From NCBI GenBank assembly GCA_021234155.1, contig JAJEKV010000041.1:8070917-8134916 (forward strand): a stretch of 64,000 nucleotides of DNA, written 5' to 3'. The notes beneath the pieces are model-generated. The model was given only the letters and a program-made list of their open reading frames with translations, did no database searches and was not told the DNA's origin. The stretch comes from Isoetes taiwanensis (Eukaryota > Streptophyta > Lycopodiopsida > Isoetales > Isoetaceae). The position numbers and the translations under genes are program-made. The number at the start of each line of letters is the position of its first letter. The first letter of the stretch is position 1. Below, piece by piece: positions 52,795-63,537 of the stretch.

Positions 52795-53040
52795 CTATAC
52801 AAGAATTAACCTACACAAATCGACATGCCTGAGCCGATTTCTTGAGGAGATGACCTTGCCGTCCCATTGCTCCATAAACTGTGGGTACTGCTTTACCAAA
52901 TCCTTCTTAAGTACCCACGTCGCGTCTTCCACTGGCAAGTGTTTCCACTTGACCAAGTATTGGAGGAACTCCGACCTCCTTGTCTTCTTGAAAGCTTTAT
53001 CAAGAATCATTTCTGGAACTATTTCCAGCTGCTCCTCCGA
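52795..53040 (-). pseudogene. Chromodomain at the integrase C-terminus
   Basis: Directly after LLKKHTPNPDEVLDTQRCW, the - strand reads MILDKAFKKTRRSEFLQYLV, KWKHLPVEDATWVLKKDLVK and YPQFMEQWDGKV. FLQYLVKWKHLP-EDATW is the chromodomain core. In relatives these bind methylated histone H3 and steer integration to heterochromatin; the aromatic cage residues Y and W are partly retained here (QYLVKWK, TW). A frame break may separate it from the integrase C-terminus. Confidence 0.85.
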
Positions 53041-54160
53041 TCATTTCCAACAACGTTGAGTGTCCAAGACTTCGTCTGGATTTGGAGTATGCTTCTTCAA
53101 CAAACTCACGTGGAAGACCTTATGAATCTTTAGGTGTGCTGGCAATTCTAACTTGTAGGATTGATTACCTACTCTCTTGATTATTCTGAAGGGTCCAGCC
53201 CACCTTGGAGCAAGCTTCTTGCAATTGCCAATCCTGAGCTTCACCTGCTTCACCTTTATCTTGAGCCATACATCATCTCCAACTTTGAACTCTCTCGGAT
53301 TCGATGCTTGTCGGCGATGCTCTTCGACGACGACTTCTTGCCGCTAGCGAGATAACCTCGAACTTCTTCCACGAGCTCTTTGCATATCGGCCAACATCTG
53401 GCTGCGAAACTTCTACTTTGACGGGGTTGTGCCAAGTGTGCGGAGTTAGGTAAGCGATAGCCATAATTGATCATAAATGGCGACATTTGGGACGATTCCG
53501 CTTGGTGCTATTGTATGCAAACTCCACCAAGTGAATAAATTCTTCCCACATACTTTGCTTATTCCGGACATAGTTTTAGTAGCATGTCTTCTAAGATCAT
53601 GTTGGTCCGCTCCGCCGGCCATCCGTCGAGGATGATCGCCCGTGCTCATGGATAGCTTGGTCTGAATCGTCGCAAAGAGGTCTTGCCAAAAGGCACTCAT
53701 GAACCGGATCCACAGCCGGAGATAATCTCCCTTGGCATGCCATGAAGCCCTGAAGATCTCTTTGGTGAAGAGCTTTGTTGTATCCATAGTCGTATCGTGG
53801 TGGTCGCAAGGCACAAAATGTGCCATCTTCGACAACTTGTCGACCACTACCATCAAGGCATCCTTGCCTCGGGCCGTTCTTGGGAGTCTGTGATGAAGTC
53901 CATGCTGATTACCTCCCACTTAGCGTTTGGCACCGCTAATGGCTCTAATGCCCCCGGAATTGAAGTCTGCTTTTCGCTGCTCGGCATAGCTGACATTCCT
54001 TGATGTAGCGAGCTATTTGCTTCTTCATTCCGGCCAATAATAGGCTGCTGCGCGCTTTGAAATATGTTTTCATGAATCCCGCATGGCCAGCTATTGGGGC
54101 TGTTTGCGTGTCATGGAGGATCAACTTCCTTACACACGATGATTCGGCACGCACAACTTG
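53040..54160 (-). pseudogene. Gypsy integrase
   Basis: 54154-53945: the HHCC zinc domain with LILHDTQTAPIAGHAGFMKT (two His) and IARYIKECQLCRAAKSRLQ (two Cys), both pairs intact. 53919-53446: catalytic core with DALMVVVDKLSKMAHFVPC (first Asp) and TKLFTKEIFR; the second Asp and Glu regions are scrambled by frameshifts (AFWQDLF, STGDHPRRMAGGADQ). 53253-53041: C-terminal SH3-like domain, LRIGNCKKLAPRWAGPFRII and LPAHLKIHKVFHVSLLKKH. This is the classic GPY/F-type chromovirus integrase end. Confidence 0.88.
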
Positions 54161-54859
54161 TTCTTATGGTATAACAAGGTTGCCTTCCTTCTTATAATGC
54201 TTGAAGGTCTCCGCTCTTTATCTGTTCTAGCCTCCTTAGAGAGGCTTGTCCATACTTCCACGAAATCCACATCCATTGGCAAGGACTCTTCAATCTTCTT
54301 ACCAAAGTCATTTGGAGGCGTCGAAATTGCATTGCAATGCACTCTAGTTGTCGGGGGATGCCTTGAAAGCGCATCTGCTACCACATTGAGCTTCCCGGCT
54401 TTGTAGACTATATCAAAGTCATATTCTTGAGGAACTCCATCCATCTCCGTTGCCTCAGATTGAGGTGTGGTTTGCGTGAATACATATTGGAGGCTCGATG
54501 GTCGGTATCCAATTGGAACTTCCTTCCCAAGAGATAGTGCCTCCATATTCTTAATGCCACGACAACCGCAAGCAATTCACGATCGTCGTGTGGGGTAGCG
54601 GCGTCTCGGCGTCGTTCATCTTCACGGAATCATATGCTACCACGCGCTCTTCTTGCATAAGCCTTTGCACTGTAGCTATCTTACTGCATCACATTTGCTA
54701 CAAGCTTATCTTTCTCGGGTCCGGCAAAGGTTAAGGCCGTCGATTTGTCGTCGAGCTTCTTTCAACAATTCAAACCCCTTTTGGGCTTTCTTGTGCCAAT
54801 GCTCTACCCAATCTTTCACCTTCTACGCCCCTCGTCAGTGCATTAGCGGGGCTGCTATC
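54130..54859 (-). pseudogene. Gypsy RNase H
   Basis: The start near 54850-54600 is strongly degraded. Frame 54546-54130 retains the end of the domain: MEALSLGKEVPIGYRPSSLQ, EYDFDIVYKAGKLNVVADAL followed by SRHP (the conserved NVVADALSR end), then linker LPMDVDFVEVWTSLSKEA and LLYHKNKLCVPNHRV leading to integrase. Confidence 0.82.
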
Positions 54860-55690
54860 TTAGCAAAGTTCTTCACGAACTTCTGTAGTACCACCGCTAG
54901 GCCAGAAAACTTCGACCTCGTGCACATTCTTGGTAGCCCGCCACCGAATCACCGCTTCAATCTTGGCGGGGTCCGTCGAGATGCCTTCTGCCGAGATCAC
55001 ATGACCAAGGTATTCCACCTTCTTCATTGCAAGGCGAAGTGGCGCCCGACAACTTGGCGCCTGGCGGTGCCTCTTCAACTTCTCTAGCACCCTTCTCAAG
55101 TGTTGCGCGTGCTCTTCAAAGGGATGCGCTATACACCAAAATGTCATCAAAGAAAACAATCACAAAGGTGTCCGGGAACTCCTCGAAGATATCGTTCATG
55201 AGCCTCATGAGCGTTGCGGGGGCATTTGATAAGCCGAAAGGCATCTTTGTGAACTCATAATGCCCATGCGGCGTCTGAAGGCGGTCTTGTGGATATCCTC
55301 CTCCTTTATCCGTATCGATGATAACCGACCTTAAGTCGATTTTGAGAAGATCTTTGCTCCTTGAAGCTGATCCATCAAGTCGTCGATCTTGGAAGCGCAT
55401 ACTTGTTCTTAATGGTGTGCTTATTCAAGCTGTCTATAGTCTATGCACATCCTCAAAGATCCATCCTTCTTCTTGACAAAAAGAATGGGCGCTCCAAGCG
55501 GCGAGACACTAGGTCTAATGAAACCTAGGTCGGAGCTCCTAGCGCTTCTTCAGCTCGGACAACTCTGCGTTGTCATTCTATATGGAGCCTTGCTTGTTGG
55601 CTTTGGCTTTGTTCGGTTCGAGTGCTATCTCGCTTTTCGACTCCCCTATAAGGAGGGAGCCGCTTGATCTCATCCGAAAGAGATCGTGGA
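54860..55690 (-). pseudogene. Gypsy reverse transcriptase
   Basis: LPRQIAKLITEFHDLFRMRS near 55700 begins the RT approach. The core frame 55400-55116 carries [10 protein letters not shown] with the first catalytic Asp (DLRSGYHQ-like in relatives, here disturbed), [20 protein letters not shown] and [12 protein letters not shown] with the catalytic DD. It continues in another frame (55159-54860) with EEHAQHLRRVLEKLKRH, KVEYLGHVISAEGISTDPAK and IEAVIRW. Stops and frameshifts interrupt it; motif order is that of Ty3/Gypsy RT. Confidence 0.85.
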
Positions 55691-55799
55691 ACTCCGTGAT
55701 CAACTTAGCTATTTGCCTCGGCAACTTGGCGAGCATCTTGTCTTCTTTGCTTCCTTCCAATTCCGGCTCACTAATCTCAAGCTTGAAGATGTATGCTAC

Positions 55800-56200
55800 T
55801 TGCTCACTCTTGATGCACTTGAAGCAGCCGTTTAGAAGACATACAACGCATGATGGGAACAACTTCTTTTGTTATCTCAATGATCTTGCCGTCGGGTGTT
55901 GGGAAGGTCACCTTCCGCTTTCCACAATCAATAATGGCCCTGCTGGTCCAAGGTACTCCATACCTATTATCAAGTCGTGCTTGCCAATGCCCATTACTTA
56001 CGCCCCATCCGGATCTTAATCCCCGGCAAGTCGATGTCAAAGTTGATTCTTTTACGCCGATACGCCTTCTTGCTCCACTTGCTAAGACAACGGGCCTTGG
56101 CTTTGACTTTAATGGTTTCAACTTCAACATTTGAACCATTTCGGGAGATGCAAAGTTATGGCTACTTCGAATCTATCGGGACTATAAATGACTTGGCCTT
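55800..56200 (-). pseudogene. Gypsy protease region
   Basis: Frame 56139-55804 corresponds to the aspartic protease: VEVETIKVKAK upstream, IGVKESTLTSTCRGLRSGWG, YGVPWTSRAIIDCGKRKVTF (the strand after the active site) and PDGKIIEITKE. The DTG/DSG active site cannot be found in frame, so its Asp is either lost or displaced by a frameshift near 56050. The region continues toward RT with EISEPELEGSKEDKML at about 55770. Confidence 0.55.
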
Positions 56201-56249
56201 GGCCTTTCCTAATCAATGGAAATTACTTTATCTTTGGCTCTCTCGCTTG

Positions 56250-59200
56250 CTCTGTATCTATTGCGGCAAAGATATGACACTCACCACGAATGTAGTCGCG
56301 GGGCCTCCGGCCCGTCGTCGTCGATCAAAGTGTCCCAATCTCCCAACTCTGCTAAGACTGCACTCATGACATATGGGCGATTTCATTCTATGGCTTTGGC
56401 TGAAAAACACGGAAGCAAAGGCTGCTTTTCTATGCACTCTGTCTCTTCTCCTTGGGCATGGCTGCTTGAAAGGATCGCGCGGCTTTGGAGTAGTTTGACC
56501 CTTCACGTTTGTCTTTGAAAGATACACCGCTTCTTCTCTCTTTTGCTTCCCTTGATTGCCACTATATGGGGCTCTAAATTTGGTCTGGGTTCGTTTCTCG
56601 AAATTTTGAAACTTTCTTTGCCTTGCCTTTATCTTGGTATCTGCTGCGCCTCGCCCGCTATTCCGAGGTCCTGATTTCTTGCAAACTTATTGCCTTGGAC
56701 TCGCCGATGCCGTTCTCGGGTTTATTGCCCTTACAAGCTTGCGGATCTCCTCATTCGGACCTTCAATGTAGCTTTCCACTACGTGCTTCTCTCCTAACTT
56801 TGGCACATGACCTTAGCCTCATAAATTCCTCCGTGTATTTACGTCTTGACTTGTTGCCTTGCCGCAACTGTAGAAGCTATTTGCATCATCTTTGGACTTG
56901 TGCTCTCTTGGGACGTAATGGCTTGAAGGCTTTAGCAAACTTCTTGAACACGCAAGCATCTCTCGCTTAAGCCATGAGCCTTGGCATAGCCCTTCCACCA
57001 AATGCGTCTTTGCTCCTTCAGGTTTATTTGTTGCCACCCCCGCCTTTATCCTTATCCTTCATACCATAGGCATTGCCGTATTGGCTCATCTCGTCAAGCC
57101 AAGCCTCGCCTCCATGCGACCTGTTTCGCCGAGAATTGCTCGAGCTTCCTGGCCTTCCAAACATTTCCCAATGCGAGTCTACTTTCTTACGGTGGTAGTC
57201 GGAGGTTCTTGTGTCCCTTTGTCGTCCCGGTCAGGGGTAGTTCCTCCGCTTTTCGTGCGCTTTCGGACTTGGTTACGCTCTTCTTCTTCCTCGACCGAGT
57301 CGGACATCGAGCTTGAGCTTGGAGGAGTCCGAGCTGGGGACCTTCCTCTCTTGCTCCTCTTCTTGTCTCTACGTTCTCCGTGATGCTTGCGGCGGTTGGC
57401 TGTTACCCACCGAACACGCTCCCCGCCAGTGCGGCTAGCAAGGCCTTTATCTGTTAGAGGTCTGTCCTCATTTTGCGATATTTCTTCTTCGGGGTCATTT
57501 GTCCAAATTCTTCAAGCGAGGTTCCTTGCAGCGCGTGGCTGGCGGGCTCTGTTCCCTGTGAAGTTCCAGCGGTTGTCGCGTTCTCTGCGCTTTCGGGCCT
57601 CTAGCTCTTGCATACACGAGTGGTTCATATCTACATGGTTAGTTTTCCTTGCTTTCTTGCATTATTTATGTTTGTTGGCATGGTTGAGGGGACACAAAAT
57701 ATATCAACAAAACATTTATAGTGCAAAGAGAATGTTATATTTATATTTTATATTACACTAATACAAGAACTTGTAACTACCGCTAATCATTTCGTTGATG
57801 CCGGTAAGATGGATTATCCTCCGGGGAACTTTTTTCACTTGGGCCGTTTCCCCTTTGAATGGCCCAAGTTCCTAAGGACATTGGCTGGAGATCCACCCTG
57901 TAATGCTCTTGCTAAATCTTCTATTCTGCGATTGGGAGGTATAGGCTGGCGTCATCGGCAGTCTTGCCTTTGTGGGTATATGGCGAAGTCGAAGGCGTCG
58001 AGTGCTACGCTCTCTTCACGGGATTGCATACTTTCGGTGTTAAGGGGTAACCGTGCATGCCGGCGAATCACGAGTGCAATCGACAACGCTACTCCTTCCT
58101 CGCCTCACGGGGGTGAACTTGCGGTGGATAACGCTATTCTTCCATCCATCGGCGATGGCGGGTAATGGCGTAGTGACTGTGGTTCTAGACGGGTCCTCGG
58201 CCACTTTCGGTATCCAGCTCGCGTAATGCGCCCGAAATCATCAACCTCCACCGTGGTGAGCTCCACAGTAGTCTCGGTATTCTTTGAAGCCCTCCACGAG
58301 GGTCGGGTCGCTGTCCTATCAGGGGGAGGTCTTTGCGGACGAACTTTCCGTTAGGATGTTTGAGGTCGCATAGCGGATCCCCATCCGTTCTCGAAGAGCA
58401 AGGAACTCTTCCTCCGTCGGTAGCTTGTTCTGCGCCTTATGCGCCTCCATAATCGATCTGGACTGGCTGTAGGCTTGGATGTGGGAGGTAAACTCTCCGA
58501 TGTAAGTGTCGGCTTCCCTTATTTGGAGGGGAAGTGGGGGACTCTCTCGAACGATGAAGTCGTCCAAATTCCATTCCGAGGAGTTGGTGCAGCAACTCTT
58601 CAGTCGGTACTCCCTTTCCCCGCACTCAGGGAGGTTTTGAATGTCGCTTAGAGCAGAAACTCCTCACCGCCGATTATAATGGGAGCTAGGCTTGTGATGC
58701 CTAACCGAGGGGTGGTGCGACTCAGAGAGTCTGCCGGGCTTCTTTGAAGTCTTGCCACTCCCGCTCGCTTGTCGCGGCTCCTCCATTTGGGTTGAGCTCG
58801 ACATCGTCTTCCTCCTCCTCCTCGATTCTGTTCATCCGAAGTCTTCTTCCTTCCCCGCTGCTCAGATTTCATACCTTGTGAGGAGCCGTTGTTATTTGCT
58901 ATGGCTAATGGGTCCACGTCCATGGGGGAATGGAGGTTTCCCCCCGCGGTGTTCTCCGACGCGGTGGGTGAGAAAGATTGCCAGGCGGTGTTGAAAGAGA
59001 AGTACTTGGTCCCATTGGACGATTAGGACCATTGGCTCGGGTGTGCGGCTTTGTTTGTGAGGAATTTGGCGATGTTAGGGACATCGTCTAATGCCGCCTG
59101 CGCAGGACCTGTCTAGGAACAAAATATCCTACACAAGGGGAGTTGCACTAAGCGGTTCTACCCTAGCTTGAAACTTCGGTCGGGGACTCTACCATAAGTG

Positions 59201-59324
59201 GGGTCGCGTGCAAGGTTGCCTGGACGTCTACCTCCTTCCTGAAGATCTGGAAGATTTGATCGACGTCGGCCTCAGCAGCATGAGCGCTGGCGTTGTACCA
59301 TCTGTGGAAATCAGAAGTTGCCAT
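56250..59324 (-). pseudogene. Gypsy gag, frameshifted
   Basis: The likely start is ATG 59324 (MATSDFHRWYNASAHAAEAD, VDQIFQIFRKEVDV), stopped after about 55 codons. Further pieces follow: MDVDPLAIANNNG (58923), a helical segment IREADTYIGEFTSHIQAYSQ with KLPTEEEFLALRERMG (58567-58319), then RRIEDLARALQGG near 57900. The capsid end is near 56800-56950 (VPKLGEKHVVESYIEGP, EEIRKLVRAINPRT), the clearest gag signature. A Lys/Arg-rich nucleocapsid region follows (TKIKARQRKFQNFEKRTQTK) with poorly preserved zinc knuckles (ICHECSLSR). Frames change repeatedly, so no full Gag can be made. GC-rich stretches carry most of the breaks. Confidence 0.7.
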
Positions 59325-59436
59325 TGATTAATTGCAGAAGAGGGTAACAAAGCGGTTGCAAAGAGCCTCGGGGAGTTGGGAAATCGGCTAGAAGGGCAGG
59401 AGCAGATTTGTAGGGTGCTATCGAGAAATGGCGGGT

Positions 59437-59446
59437 CTATTTATAG
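59437..59446 (-). promoter_or_regulatory. TATA box upstream of gag
   Basis: CTATAAATAG on the - strand, 113 bases before the gag ATG at 59324. The + strand flank GGAGCAGATTTGTAGGG at about 59400 matches AGAGCGGATTTCTAGGG at 61360-61376 near the other box. Confidence 0.55.
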
Positions 59447-59634
59447 AAAAGGGGAAACCCTAATTTTTGGATGACTTGAAAATTTCCTAGGATTGGGTAA
59501 TTCTAACTTATCTGAGGTCAAAATAGGAGTTTGAGGACTATAGGAGATGCTTGAACAAGGCTAGGTTACCTAAAAGATGCTATGCAGTAGGTTGAAGGTG
59601 ACTTTGACAAGTCCTGGTGAAGAAATGGTAAGAG

Positions 59635-59900
59635 GTCTCCACGACTTAGCCTCGCTTCAAAACTAACTTTTGTTTTGCGACCAGCGAAATGTGAGACATC
59701 GCCTCATTCGATCAAAGGTGTCCAATTTGGGTAAACTAATGGTGTAAGGGTGATGGGCTCATCAAATTAGGGCAGAATCGACCCCTTATTTGGTCAATTT
59801 GGAGCTGTTTTGGTCAAGTTTGGGCGAGGTCTCACGACTTAGCGCCCTACCGCTTCAATACTAACTTTTGTTTTATGACGGCGGTAGAGCTGTGAGACAT
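59635..59900 (-). promoter_or_regulatory. Pair of stem-loops upstream of gag
   Basis: Relatives of the stem-loops at 61.5-61.8 kb: GTCTCACGACTTAGCGCCC-TACCGC (59829) pairs with GCGGTAGAGCTGTGAGAC (to 59898), and GTCTCCACGACTTAGCCTCGC (59635) pairs less well with GCGACCAGCGAAATGTGAGAC (to 59696). All share CTAACTTTTGTTTT-GCGAC loop sequence. Confidence 0.72.
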
Positions 59901-60058
59901 CATGTCTCTCGGCTCCCAAATGTCCTATTTCACTGAAATAAAAGCTAAAACTTATTAATTTGCTCTAATTACTCAAGTTTATGTCATCAAGGTACACAAA
60001 ATTGCTCTATATTACAAAATTTTTACTTATTTACAACAAAAGTTTCTAAGGGCGTTCT

Positions 60059-60101
60059 CCCTTAATGCGGGTCGCAAGACTCATGTCTTGTCGCATTAAG
60101 G
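60059..60101 (-). promoter_or_regulatory. Stem-loop between extra ORF and gag leader
   Basis: CCTTAATGCGGGTCGCAAGA and TCTTGTCGCATTAAGG form a hairpin around CTCATG. It follows the extra ORF and precedes the second leader, so it could be a 3' end signal or part of the gag leader. Confidence 0.6.
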
Positions 60102-60299
60102 TTACCCGCTTGGCGTGGATAGTGCAGGCTGTTGAATCTTCAAAATGTTGTACTATCTTTGCCTCAGCCGCCTCTTGCATTGCCCAGTGATTCGTCGTCG
60201 CGGACTCTAAAGTCATTCAGAGGGCTGCATCACTTCACGCACCAACCGGCCGAAGGGGGCACGCGGGGGATTAGGAGACCCGGCTGCATTTGGAAGTGT

Positions 60300-61305
60300 C
60301 TAATCTCCCTTAACAGCTCTTCTCTCCACCTCTTTCCTATCAGCTTTCTTCCTGGGTGGCGGCTTGGGAACCTTGGGCTTCGGTGGTGGCGGCCTTAAGG
60401 TTTGCTGCTTCGTTGGTCGCCCTCCCTCGATGAACCTAACCCTGTTCTCTTCATAATATTGGTTGTAGGCCTCCCATTTCTTCATGTAAGCCTCGTGCTC
60501 TCTCATCTTCCTCTCGTAGATCTTCACCCTGTCGGTGACGTAGGCTTCCCGGGCAGGTCGTGGTTGCTTCTTTCTATCCCATGCGGTACTTTCGGGGGCC
60601 TTCCGCGACTTGGTCCTTTGGGGTTGCTTTCAGTCTTGGGCTGCTTTCGGGTGCTTCCTCGCTCGTCGCTGGGTGCTTGGAAGAGCTTCCACCTGTGGCA
60701 TTAGGGTGAAGTCCTCCTCGGAAGAGTCGCCGGAGGGGGTTTGGGGTTCGTCCGGGTTGCCGCTCCTTGATGATAATATTGGGGTTGGCCTCTTCCTTGG
60801 CGAGGCGGTCCCATCGTTCTCCTTATGCCAGCCACGAACTTCCCTTTCTCTTTCTTCTTTTTCTTCTGCTGCCTTTTGTTCCTCTTCCTTCCTTTTCCTC
60901 TTTTTTGTCTTCCCTTCTCTTTTTTAGGCACTTTCGTACTTTCTGATGAACCTCCTAAGATTGCGCTACCTCCGTGGCTCGGACTGTCACCGCTCATCTG
61001 CTTTCGAGGATTTCCGTGGAGTGCGTCTGAATAGTACGCTTGTTCTTCTGCTGCTGGATCTCCCGCTCTATTTCTTCATACACCTCCCTCGTCTCCTCGT
61101 CCATGGAGTTCGGTGATGTGGCCTCGTCCTGCTCTGCCTGCTGGTTGAAGCCCTCAATCAGATCGGACGTGTCTTGCTCCTCGTCCGAAGGCGAACGTCC
61201 CCCTCTCGCGAGCCTCTCACGAAGCATCTTCGAATGATCTACGCCTCGATGGCTGGTGGCCGCTGGGCGGCGCTTCCTTCTAGCGATCTGTTTGGTTCGG
61301 GCCAT
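60300..61305 (-). pseudogene. Extra charged ORF region starting with a histone H3-like tail
   Basis: The first frame (61305-60994, 103 codons) opens MARTKQIARRKRRPAATS; seven of the eight residues after Met match the histone H3 tail ARTKQTAR. An acidic part follows (SPSDEEQDTSDLIEGF) and a helix (DEETREVYEEIEREIQQQ). Its stop overlaps the next ATG (ATGA at 60994-60997), which opens 98 codons that are very Lys-rich (KVPKKEKGRQKRGKGRK). A third stretch, 60527-60300, has a charged helix (MKIYERKMREHEAYMKKWEA) and a Pro-rich end (LRPPPPKPKVPKPPPRKK). These may be one protein of about 330 residues broken by frameshifts. It lies between the 5' LTR and gag, where chromoviruses normally have no gene. 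Function unknown; chromatin or nuclear targeting is a guess. Confidence 0.6.
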
Positions 61306-61405
61306 GCTTTACGGATCGTCAATCGGATAAAAGCGCCGAGAGATCGCCTAAGTTGGGAAGAGCGGATTTCTAGGGCTTGGACGAAAAAATGAGGGGGTTC
61401 TACAT

Positions 61406-61415
61406 CTATTTATAG
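61406..61415 (-). promoter_or_regulatory. TATA box upstream of the extra ORF
   Basis: CTATAAATAG on the - strand, 100 bases before the ATG at 61305. The same ten bases and similar flanks occur upstream of gag at 59437-59446. Confidence 0.55.
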
Positions 61416-61499
61416 CTTATGGAATTTTAGGTCAAAACTCAAATTGCCCTGTTTAACATGCTAAGGCACCAACTTATCTAAAACTTATACTTATTTCAG

Positions 61500-61780
61500 A
61501 CTTTTCCTACCTATTGGTCTCACAGCTTGCGCCTCGTTCCAATACTAATGTTTAGTTTTGCGACCAGGCGCGAGCTGTGAGATCTCATGCATTTCTAGGG
61601 TTTTTTTAGGTAATTAAAACATGCTATTCTAACTAATTCCTACCTTAGAATTAGCCTTACCACATTATTTATCTCAAATTCATCATGTTTTGGTGTTCTT
61701 GGCTCGATGTCTCATAGCTTGCGCCTCGCCTCAAAACAAAAAGTTAGTTTTGCGACCAGGCGCGAGCTGTGAGACCACCT
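61500..61780 (-). promoter_or_regulatory. Pair of long stem-loops upstream of the extra ORF
   Basis: Two inverted-repeat blocks of similar sequence. Arms GTCTCACAGCTTGCGCCT (61517) and AGGCGCGAGCTGTGAGATC (to 61583) enclose a roughly 30-base loop; GTCTCATAGCTTGCGCCTCG (61709) and CGACCAGGCGCGAGCTGTG (to about 61775) enclose a similar loop. Loops share a CTAAC/TTAGTTTTGCG core. They precede the CTATAAATAG box at 61406-61415. Possible roles are packaging, dimerisation or transcription control; this is inference. Confidence 0.75.
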
Positions 61781-61978
61781 CACTTGGAAAATTTTGGCTC
61801 ATTCTTTTTAATCTTGTTAAATTCCAATTCACCTAATTGTTACTAGCTTAGCATAAACTACAAAGGTGAGAAAAAATTTTCCCACTTTTCGAGGCTTGAG
61901 GATCCTATCAAGTTAGTACTACTGGGAACATGGTCAGTGCTTTGCTCTTGGTCTCCAAGAACATTGCTCTGATACCAC

Positions 61979-63537
61979 TGTGACGTCCCCTATTCGTATA
62001 CGGTGCACTCACCGTATACAAACAGGAGTTCTTCCCCCACACCAGCTCCATGCTGATACAGGGCCCTCCACATATCACTGCACCCGTAACGAGTCCCAGT
62101 GGGGAAGAGTGAAGGTGTCATTCTACCCCGTCTCCCTCAGGGCCTACCTAGCTGCGGAAGCGTAAACATACATGTCAGTAGCACATACATCACATCCTGT
62201 GACCATCTCGAAGGATGGTCCTCCTCATATCTGCATAGACAAGGATCAGCACATCACATAGGGGATCCTACCCAAGGTTCAGACTCAAAGGATGACTGAC
62301 GGCTTGGGTCTCCCGAGAGTTCAGGGGCATGTAATTCATGGCAATGGAGTTTCGGCATAAGAACATGGCATAGGGTTGTCCACTCCATCCGCCCCTCCCT
62401 GTGCACACTTTGCGTAGTAGGCTGAAAAGTGTCGGGACTTTGACCAGTAGCCTCACGGGATGCATAGCCGAAGGGGGCTATTCCGGGTCTCATCCTCCCG
62501 GTTCCCGGGGCGGTAGGGATCACTCCCTCCGGAGGTCTACATGCTAACTCAAGGTGACTAGAGGGCCACCGCCCGTGATTCGGTGAACCCACCGGAAAGT
62601 GTACACCACTTCACGGGTGTCGAGCCCATGCCTTACCCTTTTCGGTGGTAAGCCATTAGACCTAGTCACAATGATCCCGGTAGGCTTTACACACGGGGGG
62701 ATCGTTCAAGAGCTAGGACATGAACCTCCTTCTTAGCCCGGTCGGCCCCTTCACCCACAACCGGTGTGGCTCTTGTACACAGGCGAATCTCACGGTGTGC
62801 TAGAGAGGCTACGCTAGGAGCATCAACTACAAGCTTTAGGGCCTCTACCCCCTTCCCAATACAAGGAGTTCACAGAAATACATCATCCAATTACATCACG
62901 TAAGAACTCAAGAACTAGATCTAATCATAGAGTTAGGTTCTTTAGTTAGTGTCCAGAAAGCTCTAAGATGTAGATAGCTACTATGGGCAATTTAATAGTC
63001 TAAACCTCTCGATTCTATGACTAGAAGACGGTTTAAGCTATTAAATTGACCAAATACTGATCCTTGAGTAGCTCCTCGACTGAAGTTCAACCATCTGGCT
63101 GAGTTGATCAATTCGTGGGAACCGATGGCGCAATTCGCCGGGCAAAGGCGTCGGGAGGCGGTTTTGGCTCTGGGCAGCCAAAACCGAGCTCTAAAACCCT
63201 AAGGACGAAAAACTAGCAAGCTAGGGTTTTCCTACCCTAAATAGACATGGGGTTTAGGCTAGGGTTTTCAATTACCCAATTTGGCATGTGGGATAATTGG
63301 AAAGACCCCACTTGCCTTTAATGGCTAGGTGGCAAAATATGCCAACATGGAAAGGTGTGCCCTCATTAATGTGCACATGTGCACATTAATAATATATGAA
63401 CACTCCTAGCAAGTTGCCCCTAGGGCTACTTACCCGCTATCGTTGGCTACCACGTCGGTCGGAGTGGCGGTATGCGCGATTCGGCAAAGAAAGATATCGC
63501 CTTGGGACCGTGATATCGTGGCTTTGGGAACGCCACA
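61979..63537 (-). repeat. Gypsy 5' LTR
   Basis: 1559 bp partner LTR. The primer binding site beside its inner end sets the direction of transcription on the - strand. It contains a perfect palindrome GTGCACATGTGCAC and ends TGTGACGTCCCC/GGAACGCCACA. Confidence 0.95.

Larger units (their letters stand above)
50383..63537 (-). mobile_element. 13.2-kb Ty3/Gypsy chromovirus with extra upstream ORF region
   Basis: On the - strand: 5' LTR 63537-61979, primer site TGGTATCAGAGCAATGT (61977-61961), a leader with stem-loops, an extra open region (61305-60300), a second leader, gag (59324 to about 56250), protease, RT, RNase H, integrase with chromodomain, purine tract AAGGTGGGGAGAA (51960-51948) and 3' LTR 51947-50383. 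It is inserted in the poly-C tract of array unit 3; the probable target duplication is CCCCC. Order PR-RT-RH-IN plus a chromodomain identifies a chromovirus. Coding is broken by many frameshifts. Length is unusually large because of long LTRs and the extra region. Confidence 0.95.
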
